DNA of 64,000 bases from Candidatus Gastranaerophilales bacterium (GCA_944325835.1 CALVBO010000004.1:1-64000); one strand, 5' to 3'; shown: positions 33,400 to 42,557, counted from the stretch's first letter. A program made the numbers and translations. The notes: generated from the letters alone by a model not told the origin.

Positions 33400-35073
33400 A
33401 TGATGAATGATTCTCTGGCGCAAACTTTAAAATTACTGCCCGATTTGCCGGGCTGTTATCTTTATTACGATAGCAGCGGTGAGATTATTTATGTCGGGAA
33501 GGCGAAAAATCTTAAACGCCGCGTAAAAAGCTATTTTAACAAGACGCCGGATTCGCCTAAACTCTGCGCACTTGTGCCTAAGATTGAAAAACTTGAATAT
33601 ATTATTACTAATACGGAAGTCGAAGCGCTTATTTTAGAAAACAACCTTATAAAAAAACACAAGCCACGCTATAACGTGCTTTTGAAGGACGATAAAAAGT
33701 ATCCGTATTTTCTTATTACAAACGAGGATTATCCGCGGATTTTAATTGAACGCAAAAAGAACATGAACCCGCTTAAAGGCAGGTATTACGGCCCTTATAC
33801 GGATATTCGGGCGATGTATTCAACTCTGGATTTTTTAAAGAAAATCTTTCCGCTAAAAAAATGTAAACAGCCTAAATTCAAATCTCGTCCGTGCCTTTAT
33901 TACCATATCGGCAAATGTATGGCGCCGTGTCAGGGAATGGTTACTAAAGAGGAATATCAGGCGGTTGTTAAGCAGGCAGAGTTATTTTTGTCCGGCCGCA
34001 GAAATGAATTAATCGAAAAACTTAAAGAGCAAATGCAGGAATATGCGCGCACCGAGCAATTTGAAAAGGCCGGCCGGCTGCGCGACAGCTATTTTGACCT
34101 GCAAAAAACTCTTGAGCGTCAGAAGGTCGTTTATGAAAATACCAGACTCAATGAGGATGTTATTTCGCTATTGCAGGAGGACGGAATTTTTGCGATTGTA
34201 ATTCTTATGATTCGCGAAGGACGGCTTATTGACAAGAACGATTTTACTTTTGAGGTCGGCGATAATGAGCGCGATGAATTTTTCAAGACTTTTTTCAGGG
34301 ATTACTATGGAAACTTAGCGCTGGAGTTTCCGGATAGAATTGTGTCGCGCGAACTTGAAGCAATCGGAGAAAAACCGCTTTATGAAGAGTGGCTTGAAAT
34401 ACTTTCGCATAAAAAAGTACAGATTAATTACGGAAAGTCTAAGCAGGGTGCGGAATTGCAGAAACTTGCAGATAAAAATGCTGAAATCTTGCTGAAAAAC
34501 GCTTTGATTAAGAAGATGTCGCAAATTCAGGATGATTTTAATGAAATCGGTTCTTATCTTGCCGAAAAGCTTGAATTAAAAAACTTTCCGCACAGGATTG
34601 AATGCTATGATATCTCACATATTCAAGGGACAAATACAGTTGCTTCAATGGTTACGTGTATCAACGGAATTATGAAAAAGAGCGAATACAAAAAATTTAA
34701 GGTTAAATCGACCGAGGGTAAGCCGGATGATTTTTTGTCAATGAAAGAGGTTTTGGAACGTCGTCTTATGCATCTTGGTGATGAGAAGAAATGGGCAAAA
34801 CCGGATTTGATAATCATTGACGGCGGCAAAGGGCAGTTGTCAAGCGTAATGCAGATTGTAAATGAAATGGGCGTTGAGGGGATAGATTTTGTGAGTCTGG
34901 CAAAACGTGAAGAGGAGGTTTTTCTTCCGGGGCGTTCGGAGTCGATTATGCTTCCGAGAAATTCCGGCGCGCTGTTTTTAATCCAGCGGATTCGGGATGA
35001 GGCGCACAGGTTTGCAATCACATATCACAGAAACCTGCGTTCTAAAGCAATGGTTAATGAGAGTACTAAATAA
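33400..35073 (+). CDS. uvrC: Excinuclease ABC subunit C, C-terminally short
   Basis: A 557-residue nuclease making both cuts in nucleotide excision repair. It has the GIY-YIG domain (PGCYLYYDSSGEIIYVGKAK), the four-Cys cluster region (CKQPK...CLYYHIGKCMAPC), a UVR motif (QFEKAGRLRDS) and the RNase H-like nuclease (IECYDISHIQGT, IIDGGKGQL, RDEAHRFAITYH). It stops soon after, lacking the C-terminal double helix-hairpin-helix found in most UvrC. ATG 33400 is chosen because the promoter overlaps the earlier frame start. Confidence 0.93.
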   Translation: MMNDSLAQTLKLLPDLPGCYLYYDSSGEIIYVGKAKNLKRRVKSYFNKTPDSPKLCALVPKIEKLEYIITNTEVEALILENNLIKKHKPRYNVLLKDDKKYPYFLITNEDYPRILIERKKNMNPLKGRYYGPYTDIRAMYSTLDFLKKIFPLKKCKQPKFKSRPCLYYHIGKCMAPCQGMVTKEEYQAVVKQAELFLSGRRNELIEKLKEQMQEYARTEQFEKAGRLRDSYFDLQKTLERQKVVYENTRLNEDVISLLQEDGIFAIVILMIREGRLIDKNDFTFEVGDNERDEFFKTFFRDYYGNLALEFPDRIVSRELEAIGEKPLYEEWLEILSHKKVQINYGKSKQGAELQKLADKNAEILLKNALIKKMSQIQDDFNEIGSYLAEKLELKNFPHRIECYDISHIQGTNTVASMVTCINGIMKKSEYKKFKVKSTEGKPDDFLSMKEVLERRLMHLGDEKKWAKPDLIIIDGGKGQLSSVMQIVNEMGVEGIDFVSLAKREEEVFLPGRSESIMLPRNSGALFLIQRIRDEAHRFAITYHRNLRSKAMVNESTK

Positions 35074-35533
35074 GCTTGCAGACATCTACCCATTGCTTGT
35101 AGTTTGAATACTTTTCCAATTCTTCAATAGTTAATTCTATTGCGCTGTTTGCGCTTCCGCAGGCCGGAAAAACAGTTGTAAATCTTTTTAGCGATTCATC
35201 AAGATAAATTTTTACGCCTTCATTTACCGCAAACGGGCAAACCCCTCCGATTTCATGGTCTATAAGGGTTTTAACCTCCTCCGGAGTGAGCATTTTGGCT
35301 TTTGTTTGAAATATCTCTTTAAACTTTTTATTATCAACTTTCGTGTCGCCGGCTGTGATAATCAGAATTGCGTTATTATTTACAAGAAAAGAAAGAGATT
35401 TTGCAATTCTGCAAGGCTCACAGTTTAGCGCTTTCGCCGCTAGCTCAACCGTTGCGCTTGAAACCGGAAATTCCTGTATTTTTGTTTCCAAATTAAACTG
35501 TTTAAAATATTCTTTTACTTTTTCTATGGACAT
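35066..35533 (-). CDS. YbaK/ProX-type aminoacyl-tRNA deacylase
   Basis: A 155-residue editing-domain protein that hydrolyses mischarged tRNA. The conserved lysine is in CRIAKSLSF, with VNNNAILIITAGD, GGVCPFAV and VFPACGSANSAIEL, all typical of YbaK/EbsC. It lacks any synthetase domain, so it is a free-standing deacylase; the amino acid specificity cannot be told. It overlaps the uvrC end by 8 bp on the opposite strand and lies 2 nt behind the small HTH gene. Confidence 0.88.
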   Translation of the reverse strand: MSIEKVKEYFKQFNLETKIQEFPVSSATVELAAKALNCEPCRIAKSLSFLVNNNAILIITAGDTKVDNKKFKEIFQTKAKMLTPEEVKTLIDHEIGGVCPFAVNEGVKIYLDESLKRFTTVFPACGSANSAIELTIEELEKYSNYKQWVDVCKLI

Positions 35534-35535
35534 AT

Positions 35536-35751
35536 TTATTTTTTCTCGACAAATTCTAAATCATAATTAAGTAAATCCGCTATAATGTACGCTTCTTTCA
35601 GAGTCAGGCGTCCGAGGCGTAATTTATGTGAAATCCGTTGAAAAGTATATTTTTCGCCGGTCTTTTCGGTCATTAATTCGGCAAGTTTTGTAATGGTTAA
35701 ACCTTTAAGCGATAGTAAATATTTGATTTTTGCCCGAATTTTATTCTCCAT
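35536..35751 (-). CDS. Small XRE-like helix-turn-helix protein
   Basis: A 71-residue protein consisting of a single lambda-repressor-like domain. IRAKIKYLLSLKGLTITKLAELM gives helices 1-3, followed by TFQRISHKLRLGRLTLKEAYIIADLL. It is probably DNA-binding. The stop is 2 nt from the deacylase start, suggesting one transcript, although no functional link is obvious. Confidence 0.75.
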   Translation of the reverse strand: MENKIRAKIKYLLSLKGLTITKLAELMTEKTGEKYTFQRISHKLRLGRLTLKEAYIIADLLNYDLEFVEKK

Positions 35752-35874
35752 AACATAATTATATTTTATCTTGACAGTACGGGCTTAATATTTTATAATG
35801 ATTAAACATGTAATTAAATAATTAATATATTAATTATTTAATTACAATTTGTTTCAATCAAGAAAGGATAGAAT

Positions 35875-36843
35875 ATGAAATGTTTTGCATTTACAATGGC
35901 GGAGATACTGCTATCTCTAACGATTATTGGTGTAGTGGCAGCGCTAACGCTTCCGAGCCTTACGGGTAACATTAATGAGCGCACATGGAATACTCAAAGA
36001 AAAGCGCTTTATGCAAGATTTTCTCAGGCCTTGCCTTTGATGCCGGCACTAAACGGATACGGAACACTGACAGAAGAAACTGATTCAAATGGTTCTAAAG
36101 TTGTTACTGAGGATAACGCGGCAGAAACTTTTATTACATCAGGACTTTCAAAAGTCATGAAAATAAATAATATTTGTGACAGTGACCATTTATTTGATTG
36201 CGGCGTCAATTCTTCGCTTATCACCTTAGGTGGAAGCTCTTCGTTAACAGCCAAAACTCTAAAGACTTTTAATTCTCTATTCGGTCTTAATAGCTCCAAC
36301 CAGTTTGACTCTATATCTCTAATAGACACAAAAGCTGCAGCGTTTGAAACGCAGAATGGGGAGAGTATCATTGTATATTACAATCCTCGTTGTGTGGGAA
36401 GCTTGCAAGAGACTCCTTGGGGGGGGCGCGGAGGTTATTATGTAGCCAATAAAGTCTGCGCAAATTTTGTCTATGATTTAAATGGAACTAAAGGACCCAA
36501 TACTGTTGGTAAAGATATTGGTTTTATAACGGTTATGTATCCCTCTGATATCAAAGTTGTTGCACCGGTGCCTATGACTAATCCTTCAAGTGGCACTTAC
36601 GCGCGGGATGTTGCCTCAAAGGCTTGTACAGATTTGGATTCTGATTATAGATTGCCTAATTCTGAAGAGGGTATTTCTATGTTTGTTAATAAAAATCTTC
36701 TGGCTGGTTCAAATGTTATATTTAATGGTATCTATTGGACATCAAGCAAAACATCAACAGGTTCTAACTGGGTTATAAGTTCCTTGGGAGAGCTTGATGA
36801 TTATTCTTCGGCTGATCTGAAAGTTTGGTGTGTTAAGCGTTGA
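35875..36843 (+). CDS. Type IV prepilin-like protein with Lcl-like C-terminus
   Basis: A 322-residue prepilin. MKCFA precedes FTMAEILLSLTIIGVVAAL: Glu +5 and Ala at -1. The C-terminal 80 residues (ACTDLDSDYRLPNSEEG ... YWTSSK ... WCVKR) resemble the Lcl/DUF1566 C-terminal domain seen in adhesin-like proteins. AAGGA lies upstream. It differs from the pair at 12.5-14.7 kb beyond the signal. Its final codons and stop (CVKR) are duplicated in the 60-bp array downstream. Confidence 0.82.
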   Translation: MKCFAFTMAEILLSLTIIGVVAALTLPSLTGNINERTWNTQRKALYARFSQALPLMPALNGYGTLTEETDSNGSKVVTEDNAAETFITSGLSKVMKINNICDSDHLFDCGVNSSLITLGGSSSLTAKTLKTFNSLFGLNSSNQFDSISLIDTKAAAFETQNGESIIVYYNPRCVGSLQETPWGGRGGYYVANKVCANFVYDLNGTKGPNTVGKDIGFITVMYPSDIKVVAPVPMTNPSSGTYARDVASKACTDLDSDYRLPNSEEGISMFVNKNLLAGSNVIFNGIYWTSSKTSTGSNWVISSLGELDDYSSADLKVWCVKR

Positions 36844-36975
36844 CAGTAAGCCGGGATTTAGTTAAGAAGCCGCCTTGACCGGCGGTGGTGTGTTAAGCGT
36901 TGACAGTAAGCCGGGATTTAGTTAAGAAGCCGCCTTGACCGGCGGTGGTGTGTTAAGCGTTGACCGCAAGCACGG
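36827..36975 (+). repeat. 60-bp tandem repeat copied from the prepilin 3' end
   Basis: Two identical 60-bp units (36841-36900 and 36901-36960) are followed by a diverged partial unit. Each unit ends GGTGTGTTAAGCGT and is followed by TGA, recreating the last codons and stop of the prepilin gene. Units also hold CCGCC/GGCGG. Confidence 0.93.
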
Positions 36976-37004
36976 GTTTCATTATAAGCCGGTTGACCCC
37001 GGGG

Positions 37005-38366
37005 TTAATTGTTCAAACTGTGGATAGGGGCGGGAATTCTTCCGCCTCTTCTTACAAAAATTTCAGGTGAAAGTTCATTCACAGGCATAATCGGGGCTTC
37101 GCCAAGCAAGCCGCCGTAATAAATTTTGTCGCCTACATCCTTGCCCACTGCAGGTATAATTCTTACAGCTGTTGTTTTTTTATTAATCATACCGATTGCC
37201 ATTTCATCCGCTATAATTCCGGCGATTACATCCGCGCTTGTGTCGCCGGGGATTGCAATCATATCAAGCCCGACAGAGCAAACAGAGGTCATTGCTTCGA
37301 GTTTATCAAATGTTAAATAGCCTTTTGCTGCGGCTTCAATCATTCCGGCATCTTCAGAAACAGGAATAAATGCGCCGGAAAGTCCGCCAACGTAGGAACT
37401 TGCCATAATTCCGCCTTTTTTGACTGCATCATTGAGCATAGCCAGTGCCGCAGTTGTTCCGTGCGCGCCTGCATGCTCCAAACCCATTGCCTGAAAAATT
37501 CCGGCAACGCTGTCACCGATTGCAGGGGTCGGCGCTAATGATAAATCAATTACGCCAAAAGGTATTCCCAGTTTGGCTGCGAGTTTGCGTCCGATAAGCT
37601 CTCCGGTTGTCGTTATTTTGAATGCTGTCTTTTTAATTGTGTTTGCCAGAATGCTCATATCTGCATTTTTAGGTAAATCTTCTATAGCGGCTCTGACGAC
37701 TCCGGGGCCTGATACTCCGACATTCAGTGCGCATTCCGGTTCTGACATTCCGCAGTAAGCCCCTGCCATGAACGGGTTATCATTGACAGAGTTACAGAAA
37801 CAAACAAGTTTTGCCGCCCCGATGCCGTCACGGTCTGCTGTCAGGCGTGCAGCTTCTTTTATTGTATGCGCCATTTCTAAAACCGCATCCATATTGATAC
37901 CGGCTTTGGATGTCGCAAGGTTTATTGATGAACACAGGCATTCCGTCTGTGCAAGAGCTTCCGGAATACTTTCAATAAGAAGTTTGTCGCCTTTTGTGCA
38001 GCCTTTTTCAACAAGCGCGGAAAATCCGCCGATAAAGTTAACCCCCACGCTTCTGCCGGCTTCATCCAGCGTTTTGGCAATTTTTACGTAATCGGGATTT
38101 TTGCACGCTTCGCCAATTAGTGAAATCGGCGTTACCGCAATTCTTTTATTGATAATCGGAATGGAGTAATCGTTTTCCAGTTCCTGTGCGTATTCGCAGA
38201 GATTTTTTGCATATTTTGTAATTTTATTATAAATATTCCCGCAAACTTCATTGATATCTGGCGAAATGCAGTCACGCAGGCTTATTGCCATTGTAACCGT
38301 TCTGATATCCAGATTATGAAGTTTAATCATATTTATTGTTTCTAAAATAGAATTTTCGTTAATCAT
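37005..38366 (-). CDS. UPF0210 (DUF711) family protein
   Basis: A 453-residue protein of the UPF0210 family. It is Gly/Ala-rich with [38 protein letters not shown] and [19 protein letters not shown], normal length and no membrane segment. Family members resemble glycyl-radical or pyruvate-formate-lyase-like folds but lack an established reaction. The start overlaps the ZorB-like gene by 8 bp, so it is the third gene of that operon. An ACT-domain partner, often found next to it, is not here. Confidence 0.88.
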   Translation of the reverse strand: MINENSILETINMIKLHNLDIRTVTMAISLRDCISPDINEVCGNIYNKITKYAKNLCEYAQELENDYSIPIINKRIAVTPISLIGEACKNPDYVKIAKTLDEAGRSVGVNFIGGFSALVEKGCTKGDKLLIESIPEALAQTECLCSSINLATSKAGINMDAVLEMAHTIKEAARLTADRDGIGAAKLVCFCNSVNDNPFMAGAYCGMSEPECALNVGVSGPGVVRAAIEDLPKNADMSILANTIKKTAFKITTTGELIGRKLAAKLGIPFGVIDLSLAPTPAIGDSVAGIFQAMGLEHAGAHGTTAALAMLNDAVKKGGIMASSYVGGLSGAFIPVSEDAGMIEAAAKGYLTFDKLEAMTSVCSVGLDMIAIPGDTSADVIAGIIADEMAIGMINKKTTAVRIIPAVGKDVGDKIYYGGLLGEAPIMPVNELSPEIFVRRGGRIPAPIHSLNN

Positions 38367-39057
38367 AAAAACTTACAAACCCCATTCTTGATAAGATGTC
38401 AAATGTTTTGACTTTTAATTTCAATTCAACACGCCGGCTTTTATCGTAATCTTCGACACCGTCGACAAGAACCGGATTGGAGTAGCTTCTGCCTTCAACA
38501 ACAAGCATTTTTCTTAACTGTTCATCGTAATTTGAGTTAAAGTTAGTTTTAAAGATATATTCTGCAACGGAGTTCGCCCTTTGCAGACTTAAGGTCATAT
38601 TTTTTACAAACTGTTCATTTTCTGTCCCGACGTTAACATATTGCTGTGAGTCTGCGTGACCCTGAACAACAATATTTGTAATATTGTCCAGTAATTCCTG
38701 ATTAGAAAAAATATTTTCTATATAAATAGGTATGAGTTTATTCAAATAAATTTTACCCTTTTCTGATAGTTCGTAGCTATTGAGTTCAAATAATTCAAGG
38801 TCTGAAATTTTGACATCTCCGGTCATAGTGTCAACAGTAGCTTCGATATCTGCTTCTTTAAGCTTTTCAACCAATTCTTTTGACGCTTCCATCTGTGATT
38901 GTTTTTGTTTAACGGTTTCCTGAGTAAAACCGGTCATTGCAAGAACGAAAAGTACCATGAAGATAATCGCCAGACCTAAAAGCAAGTCTGACATTGTCGT
39001 CCAGAAGATGTTACCTTCACCTGCGGCTTCCTGACCGCCTTTTTTCCTCATTAACAT
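38359..39057 (-). CDS. ZorB/MotB-like OmpA-domain protein
   Basis: A 232-residue inner-membrane stator-type protein. A single helix (about 24-44) carries the motor Asp in [16 protein letters not shown] short coiled coil follows, then a peptidoglycan-binding OmpA-like domain (about 115-220) with [26 protein letters not shown] and [10 protein letters not shown]. The pattern fits ZorB or an MotB-like member of the 5:2 ion motors. It sits behind the ZorA-like partner with a 12-nt gap. No ZorC, ZorD or ZorE gene is nearby. Confidence 0.82.
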   Translation of the reverse strand: MLMRKKGGQEAAGEGNIFWTTMSDLLLGLAIIFMVLFVLAMTGFTQETVKQKQSQMEASKELVEKLKEADIEATVDTMTGDVKISDLELFELNSYELSEKGKIYLNKLIPIYIENIFSNQELLDNITNIVVQGHADSQQYVNVGTENEQFVKNMTLSLQRANSVAEYIFKTNFNSNYDEQLRKMLVVEGRSYSNPVLVDGVEDYDKSRRVELKLKVKTFDILSRMGFVSFYD

Positions 39058-39069
39058 TTTGTTTTACCT

Positions 39070-39969
39070 TTAAAATAAATCATCAACGTCATCAGTTTTC
39101 TTGGTTGATTCTTTTAGTTGTTTGTTCATCTGATTGATACCGAAAATAAGGTTTTCCAGATACGGAACCAAATTGCTTGCTATACCGGAATTCAATGCTG
39201 TTTTGAAGTTAGAAGGCAGTATTGAAAGCAGATTTGAAATGGAGTTATTTTGAATTTTTGTTTCTTTCAATAATTCAAGCAAGAATTTTTCAGATGAAAT
39301 ATTATCAAATAATTTAGCCATCATATCTTCCGCATGAGCGATTTTGCCGCGGCACATTCTTGAAAACAGAATATTTTCCATAATCATGAAAGTCAGTGAC
39401 GCGCCTACCGCGATAACTGAAACCAGAGCCGCAACCTGCATGGAACTCATCAGGTTTGCAACGGAAGCAACTGTTCTTTCTTGAGATGAAAAGTCGATTT
39501 TACCGAACGCGATTGCAATGTTCAAGAACGTAAATAACGGCCCGAAACCTGTCAGAATTGTCGGGAATGTTCCAATTAATTTCGCATTGTATTTCTTTTG
39601 TGCAAGCGTTTCTTCATTAAAAAAGTACAGCGGGTCAACTGTTGTCTGAATATTCTGTATGGTTGACGAAACTTCTTTATATGTCAGCTGGTTGTTTTCA
39701 TTTTTTAACGCAACAGATTCAGAAAAAACTAGAGTATTTTTAAATTCCAGCCACATTGCCGAAACGTACGGATTATTACACATCCATTCATCAATTTCAT
39801 TAAACCTGAAATTTAAATCGTTCTTTTTATATTTTGAAATAAACTCATTGAATATGACTAAGTTTTTGCTTACGTTTTTATAAGACTTGATTGTATAAAT
39901 AGTCGCATAAAGAAATGTTAAAATAACTATTAATATAGGCGGGTCTGTAAAAATGTGTGTTAAATTCAT
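39070..39969 (-). CDS. ZorA/MotA-like proton-channel protein
   Basis: A 299-residue membrane protein. There is one N-terminal helix (about 10-25), a cytoplasmic region, then two helices: IGTFPTILTGFGPLFTFLNI (about 132-152) and VAALVSVIAVGASLTFMIM (about 184-203), the ExbB/MotA/ZorA core. The tail is only about 95 residues, far shorter than typical ZorA. With the ZorB-like gene it should form an ion-driven motor. Its target is unknown. GGAGATAG precedes the ATG. Confidence 0.78.
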   Translation of the reverse strand: MNLTHIFTDPPILIVILTFLYATIYTIKSYKNVSKNLVIFNEFISKYKKNDLNFRFNEIDEWMCNNPYVSAMWLEFKNTLVFSESVALKNENNQLTYKEVSSTIQNIQTTVDPLYFFNEETLAQKKYNAKLIGTFPTILTGFGPLFTFLNIAIAFGKIDFSSQERTVASVANLMSSMQVAALVSVIAVGASLTFMIMENILFSRMCRGKIAHAEDMMAKLFDNISSEKFLLELLKETKIQNNSISNLLSILPSNFKTALNSGIASNLVPYLENLIFGINQMNKQLKESTKKTDDVDDLF

Positions 39970-40086
39970 ACTATCTCCATTTTATAGTAAAAATCTTACC
40001 ACGGGAAGGCTTTCCGTGTCAAAGGGCTTGTTGGAATTTCAACCTTTCGGAGTAGTCTGTGCGGGCGTTTGTTATATGTCTTTAAA
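39970..40086. other. Intergenic stretch, nothing recognised
   Basis: Between the ZorA-like start and family A copy 5. It holds the upstream region of the ZorA-like operon but I see no clear promoter boxes and no other feature. Confidence 0.4.
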
Positions 40087-40202
40087 TGTCCGAGAAAGGC
40101 TCGCGATAAGGAACGTGAGCGAGCCTTTTGAGTGGCGTATTAGACAGCGAAGCCGCCACGGCTCGCGGTTCAGCGAGGCGGAGCGGCGGAGAACTGCTTT
40201 AT
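40087..40202 (+). repeat. Family A repeat, copy 5 (short form)
   Basis: The compact 116-bp form: TGTCCGAG, stem AAAGGCTCGC/GCGAGCCTTT around GATAAGGAACGTGA, linker GAGTGGCGTATTAGACAG, then CCGC-CTCGC/GCGAG-GCGG and ACTGCTTTATT. Confidence 0.9.
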
Positions 40203-40264
40203 TAAGCTGGCTGATTTCAACATTGAGAACACCGGCAATGTCAAGAATTTTTACTATGTGTTAG

Positions 40265-40600
40265 AATTAACTGTCATCCTGAACTTGTTTCAGGATCTAT
40301 CAGGCATTGCTTTCTACCGGTGTCGTTGGCCAGATTCCGAAATAAATTCGGAATGACACTGGCTGAGCCAGTTCTAGAATTGAACCAGAGTGAGAAATCA
40401 ACGAAAGAGTCTACCGTTCATTGTCCTCGCGCGGGTATTAGCCCGTGGCGCTCCACCGGCGGTCAAGCCGGTCTACTGTTTGGTTGGTCGTTAAAAAGTC
40501 ATGTTCAACCGGTCGAGGATGCAACTCAGCGGTCTGGATTGCCACGCGGTCTGCGACAGCTCGCAAAGACCGTGGTCGGCTGGTGCTTGCCGGCTTCACC
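40265..40600. repeat. Family C REP-like sequences near metK
   Basis: Contains hairpins ATCCTGAA/TTTCAGGAT (40275-40296) and ATTCCGAA/TTCGGAAT (40333-40353), both the TCATCCTGA/TCATTCCGA type seen in many bacterial REPs, and a stretch (40387-40455) repeated at 42201-42268. The open frames over it are not credible genes. Confidence 0.65.
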
Positions 40601-40693
40601 ATGGCTGAGATACTCTTATCCCTGACGATAATCGTTGTGGTAGCAGCTTAATGAACGCACGTGGAACACGCAGCGTAAAACGCTTTATACTAA
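40589..40693 (+). pseudogene. Prepilin gene fragment
   Basis: Reads GFTMAEILLSLTIIVVVAA then a stop; in a shifted frame it continues LNERTWNTQRKTLYTK. Both pieces match the start of the prepilin at 35875 (FTMAEILLSLTIIGVVAAL and INERTWNTQRKALYAR). About 10 codons plus frame are lost between them and the rest of the gene is absent. It keeps Gly before the cleavage site, unlike the intact paralogues. Confidence 0.85.
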
Positions 40694-40740
40694 ACAGGCG
40701 GCACCGGTTAACCGGTGCCGCCTGTAAATTTTTTATTTTC
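40694..40740. terminator. Perfect palindrome/terminator at the metK 3' side
   Basis: A 32-bp perfect inverted repeat (ACAGGCGGCACCGGTT and its complement) followed on the plus strand by a T-rich tail. It ends 5 nt from the metK stop on the opposite strand and could stop transcription from either side. Confidence 0.7.
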
Positions 40741-40744
40741 TTCT

Positions 40745-42013
40745 CTAGCAAGAAGCCAAAGAGCAAGCTTGTGATTTTAATGTTTCTGCTTTGTCAGTTG
40801 CTTCCCACGGAACATTAATATCAGTTCTGCCCATGTGACCATAAGCCGCAAGGAGTTGATAGAACTTACCGCCGTTTTTAGCAGGTAAGCCTCTTAAATC
40901 AAAACCTTTGATGATTGCAGCAGGTCTGAGGTCAAAATTCTTTTGTACCAGTACGGAAAGTTCTTCATCAGAAATTTTGCCTGTGCCAAATGTATCAACC
41001 ATGATTGAAACAGGTTCTGCAACACCGATTGCGTAGGCAAGTTCGATTTCGCATTTTTCAGCCAAACCTGCAGCAACAATGTTTTTCGCAACGTATCTTG
41101 CAGCGTAAGCAGCTGATCTGTCAACTTTTGTAGGATCTTTGCCTGAGAATGCACCGCCGCCGTGGCGTGAGTAGCCGCCGTAAGTGTCGACGATAATTTT
41201 TCTTCCGGTTAAGCCGGCATCGCCCTGCGGGCCGCCTACCACAAATCTTCCTGACGGGTTAACCAGAATTTTTGTTTCACTGTCCGGTTTTATGGATTCG
41301 TTTGCAAAAACGGCATCAATAACGTGCTTTTTGATATCGTTTTTGATGATTTCCTGAACTCTTGAGTTATCGCATTCGCCGTTGATTTCAGGGTCGTGCT
41401 GGGTGGAAATCAGTACAGTGTGAATTTTAGCCGGTTTGCCGTTGATATATTCAACAGTAACCTGAGATTTCCCGTCCGGTCTGAGGTAGTTAAGAATACC
41501 TTGTTTACGTACCTGCGCTAATCTGTAGGATAATTTATGCGCCAAACTTATCGGTAACGGCATTAATTCAGGTGTTTCGTTGCAGGCAAACCCGAACATA
41601 ATCCCCTGATCGCCTGCGCCGATTGCTTCGGTTTCGCTTGCGGATGTATCTGCGTTGTCAGAACGGGATTCAAGTGCTTTGTTTACACCGCCTGCAATAT
41701 CGCAGGATTGTTCGTCAATGCTGGTTAATACCGCACAGGTGTTATAATCAAATCCACCGCCAACTTCTCCGATATATCCGATATTTTTAATAGTATTTCT
41801 GATAACTTGCGGGATATCAACATAACAATCAGAAGTGATTTCGCCGCAAACCAGTGCCATACCTGTGGTAACGGTAGTTTCAGCAGCGACTCTTGATTGA
41901 GGGTCTTTTGTAAGTAATGCGTCAAGGATTGAATCGGAAATCTGATCGCAAACCTTGTCAGGGTGTCCTTCTGTTACTGATTCAGAAGTGAAAAGAAAAT
42001 TTTTGTTCGACAT
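40745..42013 (-). CDS. metK: S-adenosylmethionine synthetase
   Basis: A 422-residue enzyme making SAM from methionine and ATP. Signature motifs are [30 protein letters not shown], and the P-loop-like [19 protein letters not shown]. It is some 25 residues longer than the usual form, with an extra Cys-rich ending (QACSLASC). GGAG precedes the ATG. It is monocistronic and flanked on both sides by family A and C repeats. Confidence 0.96.
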   Translation of the reverse strand: MSNKNFLFTSESVTEGHPDKVCDQISDSILDALLTKDPQSRVAAETTVTTGMALVCGEITSDCYVDIPQVIRNTIKNIGYIGEVGGGFDYNTCAVLTSIDEQSCDIAGGVNKALESRSDNADTSASETEAIGAGDQGIMFGFACNETPELMPLPISLAHKLSYRLAQVRKQGILNYLRPDGKSQVTVEYINGKPAKIHTVLISTQHDPEINGECDNSRVQEIIKNDIKKHVIDAVFANESIKPDSETKILVNPSGRFVVGGPQGDAGLTGRKIIVDTYGGYSRHGGGAFSGKDPTKVDRSAAYAARYVAKNIVAAGLAEKCEIELAYAIGVAEPVSIMVDTFGTGKISDEELSVLVQKNFDLRPAAIIKGFDLRGLPAKNGGKFYQLLAAYGHMGRTDINVPWEATDKAETLKSQACSLASC

Positions 42014-42153
42014 TTAATATTCTCCTTAATTTTTTGGCCGGTAAGGTTTTTAATTCCGACCCGGCATTGTAATAAATATTGATTAGTAAACAGTTTACAA
42101 CGGAAAATAAGGAAAATCAAAGTTTTTAGCGTACGTTTTACAATTCTTTATAA

Positions 42154-42185
42154 TGTCCGAGAAAGGCTCGCGACCGGCTGAGCCG
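42154..42185 (+). repeat. Family A left-end fragment, copy 6a
   Basis: TGTCCGAGAAAGGCTCGCG followed by ACCGGCTGAGCCG: the left end of the long form, cut off by family C-type sequence. Confidence 0.75.
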
Positions 42186-42194
42186 TTTCTACGA

Positions 42195-42345
42195 TTGACC
42201 CCGAGTGAGATTCAACGAAAGAGTCTACCGTTCATTGTCATCGCGAGGGCGTAGCCCGTGCCGCTCCAGATAAAAATGCAGCGTACTCGACTCGATTGCC
42301 ACGCCGGCAATACCGGCTCGCAATGACCGAGGGTGGCTGTCTGCT
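42195..42345. repeat. Family C REP-like sequence, second locus
   Basis: 42201-42268 repeats 40387-40455 with few differences (GTGAGA ... CGAAAGAGTCTACCGTTCATTGTC). It is followed by a TTGCCACGCCGGCAATACCGG hairpin of the common REP type read on the minus strand as TCATTGCGAGC. No gene is visible. Confidence 0.65.
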
Positions 42346-42390
42346 TTCAAACGCCGGAGCTGACTGGTCAATATGGTGTGTTCGGCGATA

Positions 42391-42507
42391 AATAAAGCAG
42401 TTCTCCGCCGCTCCGCCTCGCTGAACCGCGAGCCGTGGCGGCTTCGCTGTCTAATACGCCACTCAAAAGGCTCGCTCACGTTCCTTATCGCGAGCCTTTC
42501 TCGGACA
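42391..42507 (-). repeat. Family A repeat, copy 6b (short form, inverted)
   Basis: Nearly identical to copy 5 but on the minus strand: begins TGTCCGAG at 42507 and ends AATAAAGCAG at the left. Stem AAAGGCTCGC/GCGAGCCTTT and CTCGC/GCGAG hairpins are intact. Confidence 0.9.
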
Positions 42508-42549
42508 ATAAAAAAGAAGTTAACGCCGTTGGTTTTGCCAACGGCGTTA
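42508..42549 (-). terminator. Terminator of the response regulator gene
   Basis: TAACGCCGTTGG and CCAACGGCGTTA form a 12-bp stem; the minus-strand tail is T-rich. Family A copy 6b starts immediately beyond it. Confidence 0.85.
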
Positions 42550-42557
42550 CAAATTCT

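Noticed and set aside
38359-39969. Complete Zorya anti-phage system
   Set aside because: Only ZorA/ZorB-like proteins are present; ZorC, ZorD and ZorE are missing and the ZorA tail is short.
40320-40651. Overlapping frames of 101 and 68 codons near 40.3-40.65 kb
   Set aside because: They read through REP-like hairpins; only the end (FTMAEI...) is gene-derived and it is a broken prepilin fragment.
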